From Tubiluchus corallicola (taxonomy: Eukaryota; Priapulida; Priapulimorpha; Priapulimorphida; Tubiluchidae): a stretch of DNA of 64,000 nucleotides. The DNA is taken from NCBI GenBank assembly GCA_030141605.1, contig JAQGDQ010000254.1, positions 135,001 to 199,000 of the forward strand, read 5' to 3'. Of this stretch, positions 54,501-64,000 are shown piece by piece (within the stretch, counting starts at the first letter, position 1; every line of letters starts with the position of its first letter). The position numbers and the translations under genes were made by a program. A model generated the notes under the pieces. It worked only from the letters and a program-made list of their open reading frames with translations. It was not told the origin of the DNA and did not search any database.

Positions 54501-57500
54501 ACATATATAGTACTACTGTTTGTTGTATTACTATTATAGATATACTCAGTTAGCCGTAAATTGCTTGACTTTGAAAAATACTTAGTGAATATCGAGAGTT
54601 TTACCCTCCCCAAAACTACAAGAGGATACTGCACGTTGTCACTGCAACTACACAAATAAACTACACATATTATTCTTAAGAATAAATGGTGACGAGGAGC
54701 AGATTGAAACTGTCAAGAACTGTCTAGTGAATTTATTACTAACATGTTCATATTTTAGAAGCATTTGTGTGAAAGCTTCTCTGAAAAAAACAGGAAACTC
54801 AGTAGTAGATTCTGCTGTTTCGCCTAACATAGCCAACTTACTAATAAACTAAATTCATAAATAATTTATTAACAAAAAATTAACAAACTCCTCGATAGGG
54901 ACAATTATAGCTCATACTGCCATCTATTGTTGGATTTCCTAACTGCCTACAAAACATAATTCTGCTATTTCTGTGATAAATGTCCCATTGTTCATGCAGC
55001 GTTACACTCAGAAGAATAGTTCATTTTTTTCTGGCACTTAATGTACTAAATTGTAATTTTGTTCAATTAAACAGTCATTTATCCACCAAACTTCAGTTTA
55101 ATGCCGCAGCTACGAATATGCTAGGCATCTCAGTTAATTAGAAATTACTAATTCAGCAAATCAAACTGAAATTAGAATTAATTTACTTTACCTGTCCTTG
55201 GACTTCGTTAGTCTTGCGTATGATTATTTACTATTCAATTTATATTAAAAGGATAGCTGACTAGATGGCCTATTGATTGCCTCACTATTCTCTCTCACCT
55301 CCACTTGCATTAATAACTATTAGGACACATCTATCTGTATATACCTTTATATTCTTGATGTAGATTAGATGTGGTTATTGTATTTTTTGTAGTATGATGG
55401 ACAAAAATAAATTTTAATTCAATTCAATTCAATAAATTTTGAAGACAATTTCTACAGAAGGAAAGCAGCTAAAACCCAGAATCCTGGTCAAGTGCCTCCG
55501 GGTTTGACGTAAATGACGTGCATTGCTTTGACAAATCTGTAATTTTTCTTATTATCAATGCTTGTATGTGAAAATGCAAAAACTACCTAGAATTCTTTCT
55601 CATAACCATGCACATAAATTTTCATTTAACTTAACAATTATGTAAAAGAAAAAACGGAATTCCTAGTCTATCTTATGTAAGCTACTTCTTCGGCTTGTTC
55701 AGTACTTTGCCTGATAATAGATGGCGCCAGGTGTAAAACGACAATTCAAACTTGAAATTTTGAATTAGTTGCTTTACCTCAACGTACTCCAACAAACTGC
55801 CACCAAACAATTTTGGCTGCAAGTTAGGCTTGTGTTGACCCGCTTTGCACTTCTTATGTTTTGACACCGGTGGTTTTTCGTAGTTATCATCCACGCACAC
55901 CTGCATGTGCTTCTCTATCATGGCGTGCTTTGCCTTCAGACGTGCAACTAGGTTGTTGTTCTGTATGTATTCTCGAAATTTCTTTAAAATAAAAAATGCA
56001 CATTTCTGACCATAATCTTATTACCTTAGCCAAGATGATGAAACAAATTCAAGTTAACAAAATAATCATCTAAAATTCTAGTGAAACTTTATGTCACACC
56101 AAAGATACTATTTTTCAGTTAATTTCACGAGAATGTGTTAAAAAACATTACAGTAGTCTTGTAACTAATAAATTTTGAAAAACATTACAGACCTGAAAGA
56201 AATTCAATTTTACTAAGTTTGACAAAACCTACTTTTAAATAAAATGACTCGGTTTCAAGTCGCTGTTCGCGATTCCGTGCCATGGATTCAACTCTTCGCT
56301 GCCCAGCAAAATATTCGTAGCAGTTGTAGTCACAAATATTCACGATGTTCATTAGAGCTGTTTCAGTCGACTCTAAAGTTTTCCAAATCTGAAATTTGAA
56401 AAGAAATATTTATAAAAACTAAGTTGGGCTGAAAAGTACCATTTCTTTTTAATCTTGCTAGTGAACGCTATAAGTAAATCTTAAATGGACGTTATTCTAC
56501 AGCCACTTTTGCAATGAAGAAACAAAGTAAAAATCTATGACAACTGTCCTGCACCAGAACAAATTTGATTTTCATAGAAATACTCCACTTTCAGATTTTT
56601 CTTTTTTTTAATGTTAGTCTCAGAATAAATTATTTTCATTTATAATATCTTGCAGTTTTGGACGTTACTATCACTGCACATGTATGACATGTATGTACTG
56701 TATTCACATGTAAAATATAATTCCTTGCTTCTTTCACAATTATGCAAACAAAAATAGATGGAGTTTGAATCTTTGATTTTCACTTGCTCTTGAATTTTGT
56801 GTTGGCTATAATACTGCATTACCGAATCACTGACCCGATAATTAATGCTTTATTATTCTGTGTGCATTTTTTTACCTCTTCACTTTCAGTACGCAAATCC
56901 ATGAGCCGTGCACACAGTTGCCTATACCGTTGATCCACTTCTTCCTGCATTGACTTATGCATGAGAAATTGCGTTATCTACAAACACAATAACAGTTTTC
57001 TTACAAATTTCTGTTTAACCAAATATTAGGTGAGCAATAGAGATTTATTAGTGTATGATAGTACTGTGACCTCTGAAAGTGACCCTGAAAAACACCACAA
57101 AGTGATCAAGAAAAACTAAAAATCATTATATTTATAATATAAAAGCCATAAGGAACTACAAGACAAAAATGTCTGCACAAACAACAGCTGAAAAAATGAT
57201 ACACTAAACTAGTAAATTTATGAACTTCTTTACTTTGAAAAAAACCAGGGTTAAAAAGGTTAAAGCAAGACTGAGACTCAGCAATACCGTTCTTGTTTAC
57301 GGATAGTGCACTCAACCATCTCATATTACAGAAAACAATCTAATCACCTTACACAACAACCGTCCTAATTGATAAATTGATAACACCTGCTATAATTTTC
57401 ATTAGTTTATAAATTACCACATGTCATTAATTTATCACTTAAGATAGATAATGTGCAAGTTGATTTGATTGTTTTCTGTAATGTAAGATGTTTGTGCACA

Positions 57501-60500
57501 AATGTAAGTGTTATTGTGGATGAAAACACGAGAAAAGAAAATTATTAGTTTGTATTGTCATAGGATTATCGTATTTTGGCATAGGTTTTCTTAGGAAGTG
57601 CTTTTGTCCACTATTTTTTGCAGACATTCTGACTTACGATTTTGATTGCTTTTGCTTCTCTCAATCTTTAAAGATGTCGATGATTGGACCAGCAAAAACT
57701 TAGCCCATAAGCAGACCATTTTTGCACAAGTATTCTGTTTTATTGTAAGTAGAATTCTAGCTAGCTAACTAATCTATTGTTTTACATAAGAAATCATAAA
57801 GGGTATAATTTCACTGCACAACTCAACTTAGCAATGCTAGTGGCTGAAACAGCAAAAATTTCGACTGCCATTTTTGTTCAAGCGTTTGTCGTATAATAAG
57901 TGGATTCACACTAATGAGTGTATTGTTTTATACAAGAAGTCATAAATATCATTGCACTTTGTGTATTAAATTAAATGTGAGATGCTTTACCTCATCATCC
58001 TTATGTGGCTTGTACGTAAACTTCGTTGGAATTAAAAAGGCAGACCGGTAAGCCTCCAAAAACCTATCCTTATCTGCCCGAGCATCCAGTTCACGTATGC
58101 AGTGGTCCATGGCATCAATGCCAACTTCCAGAGACCTCTTCAGGGACTCATCGCAACTAATGTGCATCATCAGCGCACGTGCTACGGAATTGTGAAACCC
58201 AAAGTCTACCGACTATAAGAAACACGGGAACAAGATGATGAAGTATTACAAAAATAAGTTAAATATTAGCCAGAAACAAGGTTGTGAAATGTAGCAAAGC
58301 TTTCAAAAATCTTGACAAAATTTAGTTTTAACTGTAAATGTACATACAGTATTTTAAGTTTTTTATACAGTTTAAAATAAACAAACTCAACTTGATGGTA
58401 GCATTGAGACCAAAATCAGACTCATTATCAAAGCAGTGCCTCTAAGTTGAGCCACTGAACTATAGGAGGTGTCTTAGCTACGTTCAAATAAGAGTAAGAA
58501 TAATAAGAGTAATAAGAATAATAATAAGTTTTTGTACATGGCAAACAGGCAGAATAAGTGTAGCAGTGAAATTCTGTTTGAAAAGTATAAAGCCATGACC
58601 ACTTAGCTTTGAACCCACCTGACACAGGGGTCACGATTAAATGGGATCAATGTTCAAACATTTTTTTTACTTACATCTATCAAGTCTGATATGTCGTCTA
58701 CATAGTACTTCTGGACAGCCGCATTGGCACTTTCCACACACAGTAGATACTCATTACGTGCTTTAAGTGCTTTAAGCCGAGTTTCCGCAAATTTACTTTC
58801 TCGCTAAAAACATAAGTGGGAATTAGCAGAATTGGCAGACTAAACAGAAATTATACACTGCCAAACAGCTGACACACCAGCAAATTTGCCTATCAAAAAC
58901 TGCATTTAAAGCTATAAAAATATCAAAATTATTTTACATATGTTGATTACAGGTTATGACAAATATCTATTTCAGGTTACACAAATACACATATCTATTA
59001 TAGATATTACTCGTGTTAATTGTGGGTTTGTTCTGTCTCTAATAATAATCCTGATATTACCATTATTGTTTATTATAAGTATAGCATTTTGACTTAATGA
59101 CTAAAAATCACCAAACAATAAATCAAATATTGTTTTATATTTTGTAGAAAAGTTCATTGCAGATGTATAATATATATACTAAACAGTAATGACTGAAATT
59201 TTGTTAAAATGCTGTATCTTATGGATTCATACCTATTTTTTCCTAAACATCACTACTCTGTTTTTATAAGTTTGAGTGACAAACCTCAAGAAAATGTTCT
59301 AACCTAACTCAGCTTATTTAGAATAAGTTGCAAGTCAGTTTACAGTGTTGAGTCTGCGTTGCATGACAATCTTTTTAAACACATTCGTGTAATTAGTGTA
59401 GTTAAAAGAATAAGTACACCATTTATGTGCTCTGCTACATGCCTGTAAAGAACAATGTTTTCCAGGCAAAAGTCTCAAATACAAGGTTGCAAATCAGCAT
59501 TTAAAAAGCGATTTAAAATTAGGATAAACAAAAATAAGTTCATAAAAAACAAATGTAAAAAGCTGCTAAAACATGTTCTACTTAAACTGAAACCTTTGTC
59601 AATGCACTGATGAATTACCTTTGTTGTCTCTTTGCGGAGGAGCCGAACTTTCCGACTTGCCGCTAATTTCTCTGTGCTCATTGACTGCTCAAGCTTCTGC
59701 TTTTGTTGCTCTACATTGCGCAGTTTTATCTCTGCATGTTTGTGCTCGGTCTGATATGTGTGATATGACTTCAAGGACTGTGAACATAAAGAAATCTTTA
59801 ATATCAAGTGCAATTGTGTGCAGTCAGATAAATCAAAATAAATTATGATGTACACAACTAACGGATATCAACTATAAAATGCACTATTTTTCCTGTACGA
59901 TAGTCATTTCTTAATTAAGTACCATTTTAATTTTCTTGCATTGGTTCTAATTGGTGTTGGTGATATAAATACTAAAACATCTGTGAAAATGTCTATGAAA
60001 ACTTTTCACAGCAAGAAAAAAGTTCTTACAAATCTCACTGGCAAAAAATCGCTACAATGCTGTAGCGATAAAACCATCCACGTAAACATTAATTGCAGTG
60101 AGAAGTTACATTGTTCTTCATATCATCCGTGAAAGTGAGAAAAATGCCACCATGCTGGCTTAACAAGGTTTGCTTTATAGCTAAAATGTGGCAAACTTTA
60201 ACACTTTAATATAGTATGTTTAGAAAGTCAGAAATTATTAGTTATACAGAAAAAGTTATACACATATATTTGTATCATAGTAGTTTGCTTGTTTGCTGGT
60301 GAAATAAACTGAATTTGAAATTTGACCAGCAATTTGTCTGGCTGCAGTGAAAAAAGTTATTGCATGTCAGAGCTTTTTTCTTGTTACCTCATAATCAATA
60401 GTTAAAACATGCAAATGATTTAGAGAGCAACATTCATTTTCTCTGAGCATCATAAATGCGGGATATTCGCAGCGAGAAAATGCTACTCAAAACTCAATGC

Positions 60501-63240
60501 TACTTAGTGTGGCAACAAACTCACCATTTGCAACTCATTCAGCACCTTTAGCAATTCTTCGTGTTCTTCAGCAGCTACTTCTCGACACTGCAAAAACAGA
60601 GGCTCTTCTTGAGTGTTTTCAAAGTCAAAACAATTTATGCAGCACGAAGCCATTCTTCACTTTATTAAAATTGATAGATTTTGCTTTTTTGCATTCAATT
60701 TCACAAAAATTATTGATTATAATTATACAACTTAATATGAAATCCATTTAGTGAAGTAAAGAAATTGTGTTTATTCACCATTATCCTGTTCTTCTTTTAC
60801 AAGCTTCTCATTGTGGTTTCATTAATGAGTACTTGAATAGACAATTAGGCAATGCAAAAGTGTACATTTTCACGAAAAGTCTGTTCCTTCTTATAATAAC
60901 ATATACAATTTTGTTCTTGTTTACAAAGTGTTCAAAACTTAACATGTAATAAATGCCAGTAAGATGTAACAAAATAAGTTCTATGTAGAATAAAAATTGT
61001 AAAAGAAAGCTGAGTGGTCACAGTGTGTGTGCTTAGCAACTAAAGTTAGGCAGCACTGAGACTAGTCAGCAAAGGGAAAAGCGAGCTAAGCTAAGCTCGT
61101 CTGCTAAGCAGGTTAAAATATTTAGTGATGAGGCAATAAAGTGGTGGAGGTACTTAGCCACATTCGAATGTATGTGTAGGCTATATAACCTGATTCAGTG
61201 TCTCACCACTAAGTTTTTATCCCAGTTAGCAGAGTGACCCTGCCAAATTGTATAATACCAAAATATGCCAATGACTTTTAACCAGTAAACATTTTTTGGA
61301 TGTTAGATTAATTTCTGACACTTCACTTTTTTATTGGTTTTTAACATGTGAAAGTCATTTGGTTAGTCACCTTTTTATGAAGTCTTTGCATGTCTTCGGA
61401 TATGTCCGCAAGGCGTGTGGTGAGCTGGGTGCTATAGATTTCACTCAACACAGCATGGTCACGGCTTTGCTGCTTGGCTTGTGATAAAACGGTCTGCCAG
61501 CAGGTGAATGCTGAAAATAACTGCCATTGGTCCCGCCTGTAACATAGAAAAAAATCAAAAGATCAGCTCACAATTACAGTAAGTTTAATAAGTCTTTTTA
61601 CAGTTCCAGCGATTGATCATGATCGTGAAAAGGTCACAGGTTAAGTGTACTAGACAATGCATTTGTGTACACTTGACAATGCATTGCAGCCCAAGCAGTT
61701 GTAATAGTAACAGTTTTAACAGCTAGCTAGAACCTTACCTAGTTCATTTTTTCTTGTTCCCAAGCAAGATCCTGCTAGTAAATCACTCTACACACAAACT
61801 ATGCAGCTGAAGGCTTTGTTTTATGCACATGTCACGTGACGGTTGTAGTTAAGACGTGTTGCTGTGGTACACTTAACGTTTGACCTGCAGCAACTGCGTA
61901 TGTGCACAACGAAACTGTGAAAAGGCTTATTACAGACATCCTTGCCAAATTACAGTTTCTACCAAATTATCAACTTTAAATGAACTAATGAAGTGAATAA
62001 AAATTAATTTTGGAACTTAAAAAGTTAGCTGATGCATAAAATATTAGTTCGATTAATGTATTGGAAAAGCATGACTTTATTGTTGCAGAACAACAACACT
62101 TAAATCATTTACAATGTACAAAACTACGTTTCGGCTTGATCAAAGTCATTCGCACAAAAATGACTTGGTAAAATAGATTTCTGTTTATTGGATAATAAGC
62201 TGTACTGATTAAAAACCTTTTCTTTAATAGTTGTCTGCTATATTCAGCAATTTGTGTTCAAAGATGGCTTGGATGAAACCAAAGCCTTGTAAAAGAGTTG
62301 AGTGGTACCAATTTATTGATGATGTTGCACTAAAACTACACTAAACTCTTCAAAGCAGAATAAACGAAACTTGTAAAATTTTGTGTTTTAAAAAAATCGA
62401 ATTGTCTGCAAATTATACAACAAATCTCAAAGCTAATACACCCTTTCCCTGCAATGGTTTTAACGATCAGTCAATAGATATCAGCCCAAAACATACAGCA
62501 AAACAATGTTGGTTGAAATCCATTTTATCCTTTTACAGCAGGATTTTTAGTTTATTCTGTAATTGACAATGCAACTTCAATGGCTAGACATGCTTGCAAA
62601 AGCCACTGCAATATGCACAAAATAAAAAATAAATAAATTACTCAAATTCGTCAGCACATAACTAAACTGAAATAAATTTTCTGCTATGTATGGGAGTAAG
62701 GCTTATTGACCAGTGCCAGCCTAATAGGGTAAATACACGTGGTAACAACAGTCTTGACAGTCTCTAATTGATGACAAATAAAACTGAAATACTGTGCAGA
62801 CATACACTTATGATAAAGAGCAGCAGTAAAGTAATAACGATAAATAGTAAAGCTTATAAAAAGGCAAACGAAGAAACAAAAAGAAATTTGCAGTATTTTC
62901 AGATTCCTACATATAATATAGGCTCATTTTATGCATTTGTGTTTCTAATATTGAGCATGAAATGACTATTTGATAACTCATGTTGTAACACTTGCAGTGG
63001 TGTCCTATCTACGAAATAGAGAAAGTGGAGGGGGAGATAAAATAATAAAACAACCGTCACTAGCAACTCTCAAACTTTTGACATATGCAGACACTGCAGT
63101 GCCATCTGTGCAAAAGCATGTGAATCAGGCAAGTTGCAAACTGGTGACATGTATCAAACTATGGCACCTACGTTTCATTTGAATCAGGCTGTTTAGGCTG
63201 TGCTAACTTTGTTAGTCTGTTACGAAATGATGTTGATCTT
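46294..63240 (-). CDS. srGAP: SLIT-ROBO Rho GTPase-activating protein (srGAP), 16 exons visible, 5' end outside window
   Basis: srGAPs bind the cytoplasmic tail of Robo receptors by SH3, shape membrane by an F-BAR dimer and switch off Rac/Cdc42-type GTPases by RhoGAP. The assembled exons (minus strand: 63240-63172, 61536-61371, 60587-60525, 59777-59619, 58803-58675, 58212-57991, 56977-56876, 56388-56233, 55981-55778, 54258-54120, 53079-52945, 52232-52030, 51337-51207, 49816-49749, 49091-48914, 47794-46294) join in one frame to 1,207 residues and a stop. F-BAR occupies about residues 1-360, a linker follows, RhoGAP about 410-600 with the arginine finger in GIFRVSG (near 452), SH3 about 651-705, then a ~500-residue Ser-rich tail. 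All junctions are GT-AG and phase-compatible. The start codon and first exons lie beyond 64000. Introns contain a MITE, a LINE tail and microsatellites. Family identity is very secure. Confidence 0.95.
47795..48913 (-). other. srGAP: srGAP intron, 1.1 kb
   Basis: AT-rich, without a recognisable repeat or alternative exon. The minus-strand open frame 48404-48652 has no support. Confidence 0.6.
48914..49091 (-). CDS. srGAP: srGAP exon: SH3 domain
   Basis: The exon encodes IVDAIAQFDFDGRSERELTF and continues to SSDWWEGSIEGKAGLVPDKY. This is a full SH3 domain with the ALYDY-equivalent AQFDF, the Trp-Trp pair and the closing GLVPDKYI. It begins at phase 1 (two bases AG) and ends with CG before GTGAGA. 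Confidence 0.93.
49092..49748 (-). other. srGAP: srGAP intron, 0.66 kb
   Basis: AT-rich, with no repeat recognised. Its 5' end, just past the donor, is open for about 16 codons. Confidence 0.6.
49749..49816 (-). CDS. srGAP: srGAP exon: acidic linker between RhoGAP and SH3
   Basis: A 68-base exon gives the residues after the split Ser codon: QSDMQDTSRNSGSESDTDSG, then DE and the first base of Glu. It is an acidic, Ser-rich linker. The donor AAG|GTGAAG is good and its phase matches the SH3 exon. The frame stays open for about 16 codons past the donor before a stop. Confidence 0.85.
49817..51206 (-). other. srGAP: srGAP intron, 1.4 kb
   Basis: AT-rich. No exon-like segment is recognised. Confidence 0.6.
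51207..51337 (-). CDS. srGAP: srGAP exon: end of RhoGAP domain
   Basis: Encodes STVHHQSAVNALVKNMIVHQ followed by EEIFPRKENGILYEKFF, the C-terminal helix of the srGAP RhoGAP domain and its characteristic 'YEKF' exit. Phase 0 in, phase 2 out. Confidence 0.92.
51338..52029 (-). other. srGAP: srGAP intron with microsatellite
   Basis: Contains the CAT array described separately; otherwise AT-rich. Confidence 0.7.
51472..51650. repeat. (CAT)n microsatellite in srGAP intron
   Basis: Two CAT blocks occur (51476-51534 and 51546-51597). They are followed by two copies of the phrase TTATATGCCCATCA, each next to another CAT run, showing a local slippage duplication. Confidence 0.93.
52030..52232 (-). 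CDS. srGAP: srGAP exon: RhoGAP core helices
   Basis: Contains LPRPVFVVLRYLFSFLNHLS and then SDENMMEPYNLAICFGPTLL, the strongly conserved RhoGAP segment with the NLAICFGPTL box that supports the GTPase-binding surface. The acceptor is ACCAG at 52233-52237. The alternative TTTTAG six bases further in would create a stop codon across the junction, so it is rejected. Confidence 0.94.
52233..52944 (-). other. srGAP: srGAP intron, 0.7 kb
   Basis: AT-rich, nothing else seen. Confidence 0.6.
52945..53079 (-). CDS. srGAP: srGAP exon: RhoGAP middle
   Basis: Encodes EDPLTDAIECNDVNSVAGLL then KMYLRELREPLLPAAMFDQF. It includes the DVNSVAGLLKMYLRELREPL box, with the RhoGAP Lys and Arg that contact the GTPase switch regions. 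Enters at phase 1, leaves at phase 1 with donor GTAAGT. Confidence 0.94.
53080..54119 (-). other. srGAP: srGAP intron, 1.0 kb
   Basis: Holds a dispersed-repeat candidate (53205-53385); the rest is AT-rich. Confidence 0.6.
53205..53385 (-). repeat. Dispersed repeat in srGAP intron, copy 1
   Basis: On the minus strand it shares GGGTTCAA, CTGTTT, AGACACCTC, GTTCAG.GGCT and TTGATAATG, in that order, with 58400-58622. The match is patchy. The last part has a tRNA-like look (TTGATAA loop), but I cannot form a good cloverleaf. Confidence 0.4.
54120..54258 (-). CDS. srGAP: srGAP exon: RhoGAP start with arginine finger
   Basis: Encodes ATGQDVPQVVQSCIRTINIH then GLHQQGIFRVSGSQVEVNEL. The Arg of GIFRVSG is the catalytic arginine finger, so the domain should be an active GAP. 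Phase 0 in, phase 1 out (Gly codon split). Confidence 0.95.
54259..55777 (-). other. srGAP: srGAP intron, 1.5 kb
   Basis: Carries a LINE-type tail (55240-55432). A TA-rich run (ATATGTATATGTACATATAT) lies at 54479-54510. Confidence 0.6.
55240..55432 (+). mobile_element. LINE 3' end fragment in srGAP intron
   Basis: The plus strand ends GTATGATGGACAAAAATAAA and then TTTTAATTCAATTCAATTCA. A terminal pentamer run after an AATAAA-like signal is typical of CR1/L2-type LINE tails. It is antisense to srGAP. No coding part remains and the left limit is approximate. Confidence 0.55.
55778..55981 (-). CDS. srGAP: srGAP exon: linker from F-BAR to RhoGAP
   Basis: Encodes KFREYIQNNNLVARLKAKHA, a basic linker with KHKKCKAG, and ends KLFGGSLLEYVE, matching the 'FFGG..E.F' entry to the RhoGAP domain in srGAPs. 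68 codons, phase 0 at both ends. Confidence 0.93.
56233..56388 (-). CDS. srGAP: srGAP exon: distal F-BAR coiled coil
   Basis: 52 codons from IWKTLESTETALMNIVNICD to REQRLETESFYLK. A helical, charged segment of the F-BAR extension. Phase 0 at both ends. Confidence 0.92.
56876..56977 (-). CDS. srGAP: srGAP exon: F-BAR coiled coil
   Basis: 34 codons, ITQFLMHKSMQEEVDQRYRQ through LRTESEE, matching the 'L.QRFQQMQSRLATLKIENEE'-type helix of srGAP. Phase 0 at both ends. Confidence 0.92.
57991..58212 (-). CDS. srGAP: srGAP exon: F-BAR domain
   Basis: 74 codons from SVDFGFHNSVARALMMHISC to FLIPTKFTYKPHKDDE. The LGYH..L.RAL and 'IP.KF.F.PH..DE' landmarks are diagnostic of srGAPs. Confidence 0.94.
58213..58674 (-). 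other. srGAP: srGAP intron, 0.46 kb
   Basis: Occupied largely by the dispersed repeat below. Confidence 0.6.
58400..58622 (-). repeat. Dispersed repeat in srGAP intron, copy 2
   Basis: Partial match to 53205-53385 in the same orientation. It contains a degenerate TAAGAG/TAATAA run (58492-58530). A weaker third relative may lie at 61095-61170 (GGAGGTACTTAGCCACATTC). Confidence 0.4.
58675..58803 (-). CDS. srGAP: srGAP exon: F-BAR domain
   Basis: 43 codons, RESKFAETRLKALKARNEYL then KYYVDDISDLID. The KARNEYLL and YY..D.SDLID motifs are conserved in srGAPs. Phase 0 at both ends. Confidence 0.94.
58804..59618 (-). other. srGAP: srGAP intron, 0.8 kb
   Basis: AT-rich, nothing else seen. Confidence 0.6.
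59619..59777 (-). CDS. srGAP: srGAP exon: F-BAR domain
   Basis: 53 codons, SLKSYHTYQTEHKHAEIKLR through KVRLLRKETTK, corresponding to the 'K.YH.YH.E...AE.KL' helix. Phase 0 at both ends. Confidence 0.92.
59778..60524 (-). other. srGAP: srGAP intron, 0.75 kb
   Basis: AT-rich. A retroelement-tail-like GAAATAAACTGAATTTGAAA lies at 60301-60320. Confidence 0.5.
60525..60587 (-). CDS. srGAP: srGAP exon: F-BAR domain, 21 codons
   Basis: A short exon encoding CREVAAEEHEELLKVLNELQ and Met, matching the conserved 'L.KVLNEL' of srGAPs. Flanked by TTTTTGCAG and GTGAGT. Phase 0 at both ends. Confidence 0.9.
60588..61370 (-). other. srGAP: srGAP intron, 0.78 kb
   Basis: Contains a small palindromic run GCGAGCTAAGCTAAGCTCGTC near 61080 and a possible third dispersed-repeat relic. 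Confidence 0.5.
61371..61536 (-). CDS. srGAP: srGAP exon: proximal F-BAR
   Basis: Encodes RDQWQLFSAFTCWQTVLSQA followed by KQQSRDHAVLSEIYSTQL, matching the CW..VL.Q...ESRDHA.L srGAP motif. It starts with one base of a split codon, requiring an upstream exon in phase 2. MITE copy D ends 53 bases upstream of its acceptor. Confidence 0.93.
61537..63171 (-). other. srGAP: srGAP intron, 1.6 kb
   Basis: Contains MITE copy D close to its 3' (acceptor) end; the rest is AT-rich with no recognisable exon. Confidence 0.6.
61589..61929 (+). mobile_element. MITE-like element, copy D, in srGAP intron
   Basis: A complete copy of ~341 bp with inverted ends (TAAGTCTTTTTACAGTTCC and AACTGTGAAAAGGCTTA). The subterminal AGGTCACAGGTTAAG (61632-61646) is near the left, with the complementary CTTAACGTTTGACCT near the right. 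The interior GCAAGATCCTGCTAGTAAA is shared with copies A and B. It lies in the opposite orientation to the gene. Confidence 0.82.
63172..63240 (-). CDS. srGAP: srGAP exon: short proximal F-BAR exon, 22 full codons (predicted)
   Basis: Between a TTTTCAG acceptor and a GTAGGT donor the minus strand is open in only the one frame whose phase fits the next exon (ends AC, joining G to make Thr). It reads RSTSFRNRLTKLAQPKQPDS then NET. The basic, helical character and the position just before RDQW fit the srGAP segment around LAERF..KIRSS. The sequence match alone is weak; splice signals and phase are the main evidence. Confidence 0.65.
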
Positions 63241-64000
63241 CTGAAAACATCAATACTACAGTGTAATTACTGAAAACAAAAATGACATGTTGTCTAAAGA
63301 AACAAGTGATACTGATCAAAGTTCCTATCAATCGTCAATATGAAATAAATGTACTAGTTTAGACTGTTTAGCATAATTTATCTATACTAATAATATAAAT
63401 TTGTCTTATAGAACAAATTTATATTGGCACTAACTAGGAGTTCTGTCAGCCACCCTCAGTTACGTAACTGCTCTGTAGAATATGATGAATTTAATGATGT
63501 TAATTTCATACTGTTTCACAACAAAAGTCTGTAAAAAGGGTTGGAAAAATTCTTTTATATAAACATGGTTTGAAATAATGATGTAAATCAGATGCAATCA
63601 AATATTTTAAAATATTTTATTAATTAGCTCCTAATTTATATCTCATTTGTCCCCATAACGTCCTTCAAAGGTTTCTGAATACCTCAAGTCATTTGGTTTT
63701 AAAGAAAACAACGAAAAATATTTAAGTAGCTAAATTCAGTAATTTAATTAACTGGATATAATTTTGAACCTAAATTTTGATAATAATGTATATTCAATTT
63801 TGCATACTTGGTTTTCTATGATTAATAATAATTTAATTATGGTTAACAGAACTACAAAGCGGCACGCATTTTAATGAAAAGAAAAAAACAAATAAAAAAG
63901 TATCACAAAGTGGAATTACTTGAGCCAGCAAATAACCCCTGCTAATTCAAGTAACCCTATTATATGGTATATAATGTGCTAGCAACTTTTCCTTACAATT
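63241..64000. other. Right edge, presumed srGAP intron
   Basis: AT-rich. I looked for the next upstream F-BAR exon (it must end in phase 2 with an EYSRSLEKL-like sequence) and did not find one, so it should lie beyond the window. Confidence 0.5.

Larger units (their letters stand above)
55982..57990 (-). other. srGAP: Three srGAP introns (251, 487 and 1,013 bp) around two small exons
   Basis: The non-coding parts are AT-rich with no recognisable repeats. The minus-strand frame 57106-57324 is not supported. Confidence 0.5.

Overview
The window is eukaryotic and almost certainly from a non-vertebrate animal, probably a marine invertebrate. Coding exons are split by GT-AG introns of 250-1,700 bases, the DNA is AT-rich, and simple repeats, MITE-like and SINE-like elements and LINE debris are everywhere. 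I cannot name the species. Two genes can be supported, both on the minus strand, and all other long open frames are repeat artefacts or chance.

Layout. 1-20 kb: no gene; microsatellites (GAT, ACC, CT, CAC/CAT/CTT), two degenerate ~16-bp minisatellites (3.7 and 16.8 kb), one MITE-like element (4.2 kb) and a LINE 3' end (13.1-13.7 kb). 20.4-23.5 kb: an intronless SoxC-type HMG-box transcription factor gene (CDS 23284-22289), with a compact upstream promoter (inverted CCAAT, palindromic CRE, TATA) and a U-rich 3' UTR with an AU-rich element. 23.5-44.9 kb: a gene-free, repeat-rich interval with tetranucleotide arrays (32.7 kb), a 950-bp compound pentanucleotide array (38.7-39.6 kb), two MITE copies (38.0 and 40.8 kb) and a 3-kb composite fold-back repeat (41.2-44.2 kb). 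46.3-64 kb: the 3' portion of an srGAP gene (SLIT-ROBO Rho GTPase-activating protein). I read sixteen exons with fully compatible splice phases, giving 1,207 residues: most of an F-BAR domain, RhoGAP, SH3 and a ~500-residue serine-rich tail. The first exons lie beyond base 64000.

The two genes have no evident operon-like or pathway link. SoxC proteins act in the nucleus, classically in neural progenitors and differentiating neurons; srGAPs act at the plasma membrane downstream of Robo receptors in neurite and cell shape control. That both are neural-development genes is general knowledge and not evidence of co-regulation.

The most interesting material is in the repeats. A four-copy MITE-like family carries nuclear-receptor DR1-like motifs in its subterminal inverted repeats. 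A SINE-like pair has an embedded tRNA-Thr(TGT)-like domain. The pentanucleotide array is made of pure blocks ordered as a closed cycle of single transitions. One 23-residue srGAP exon was recovered only from splice-phase logic.
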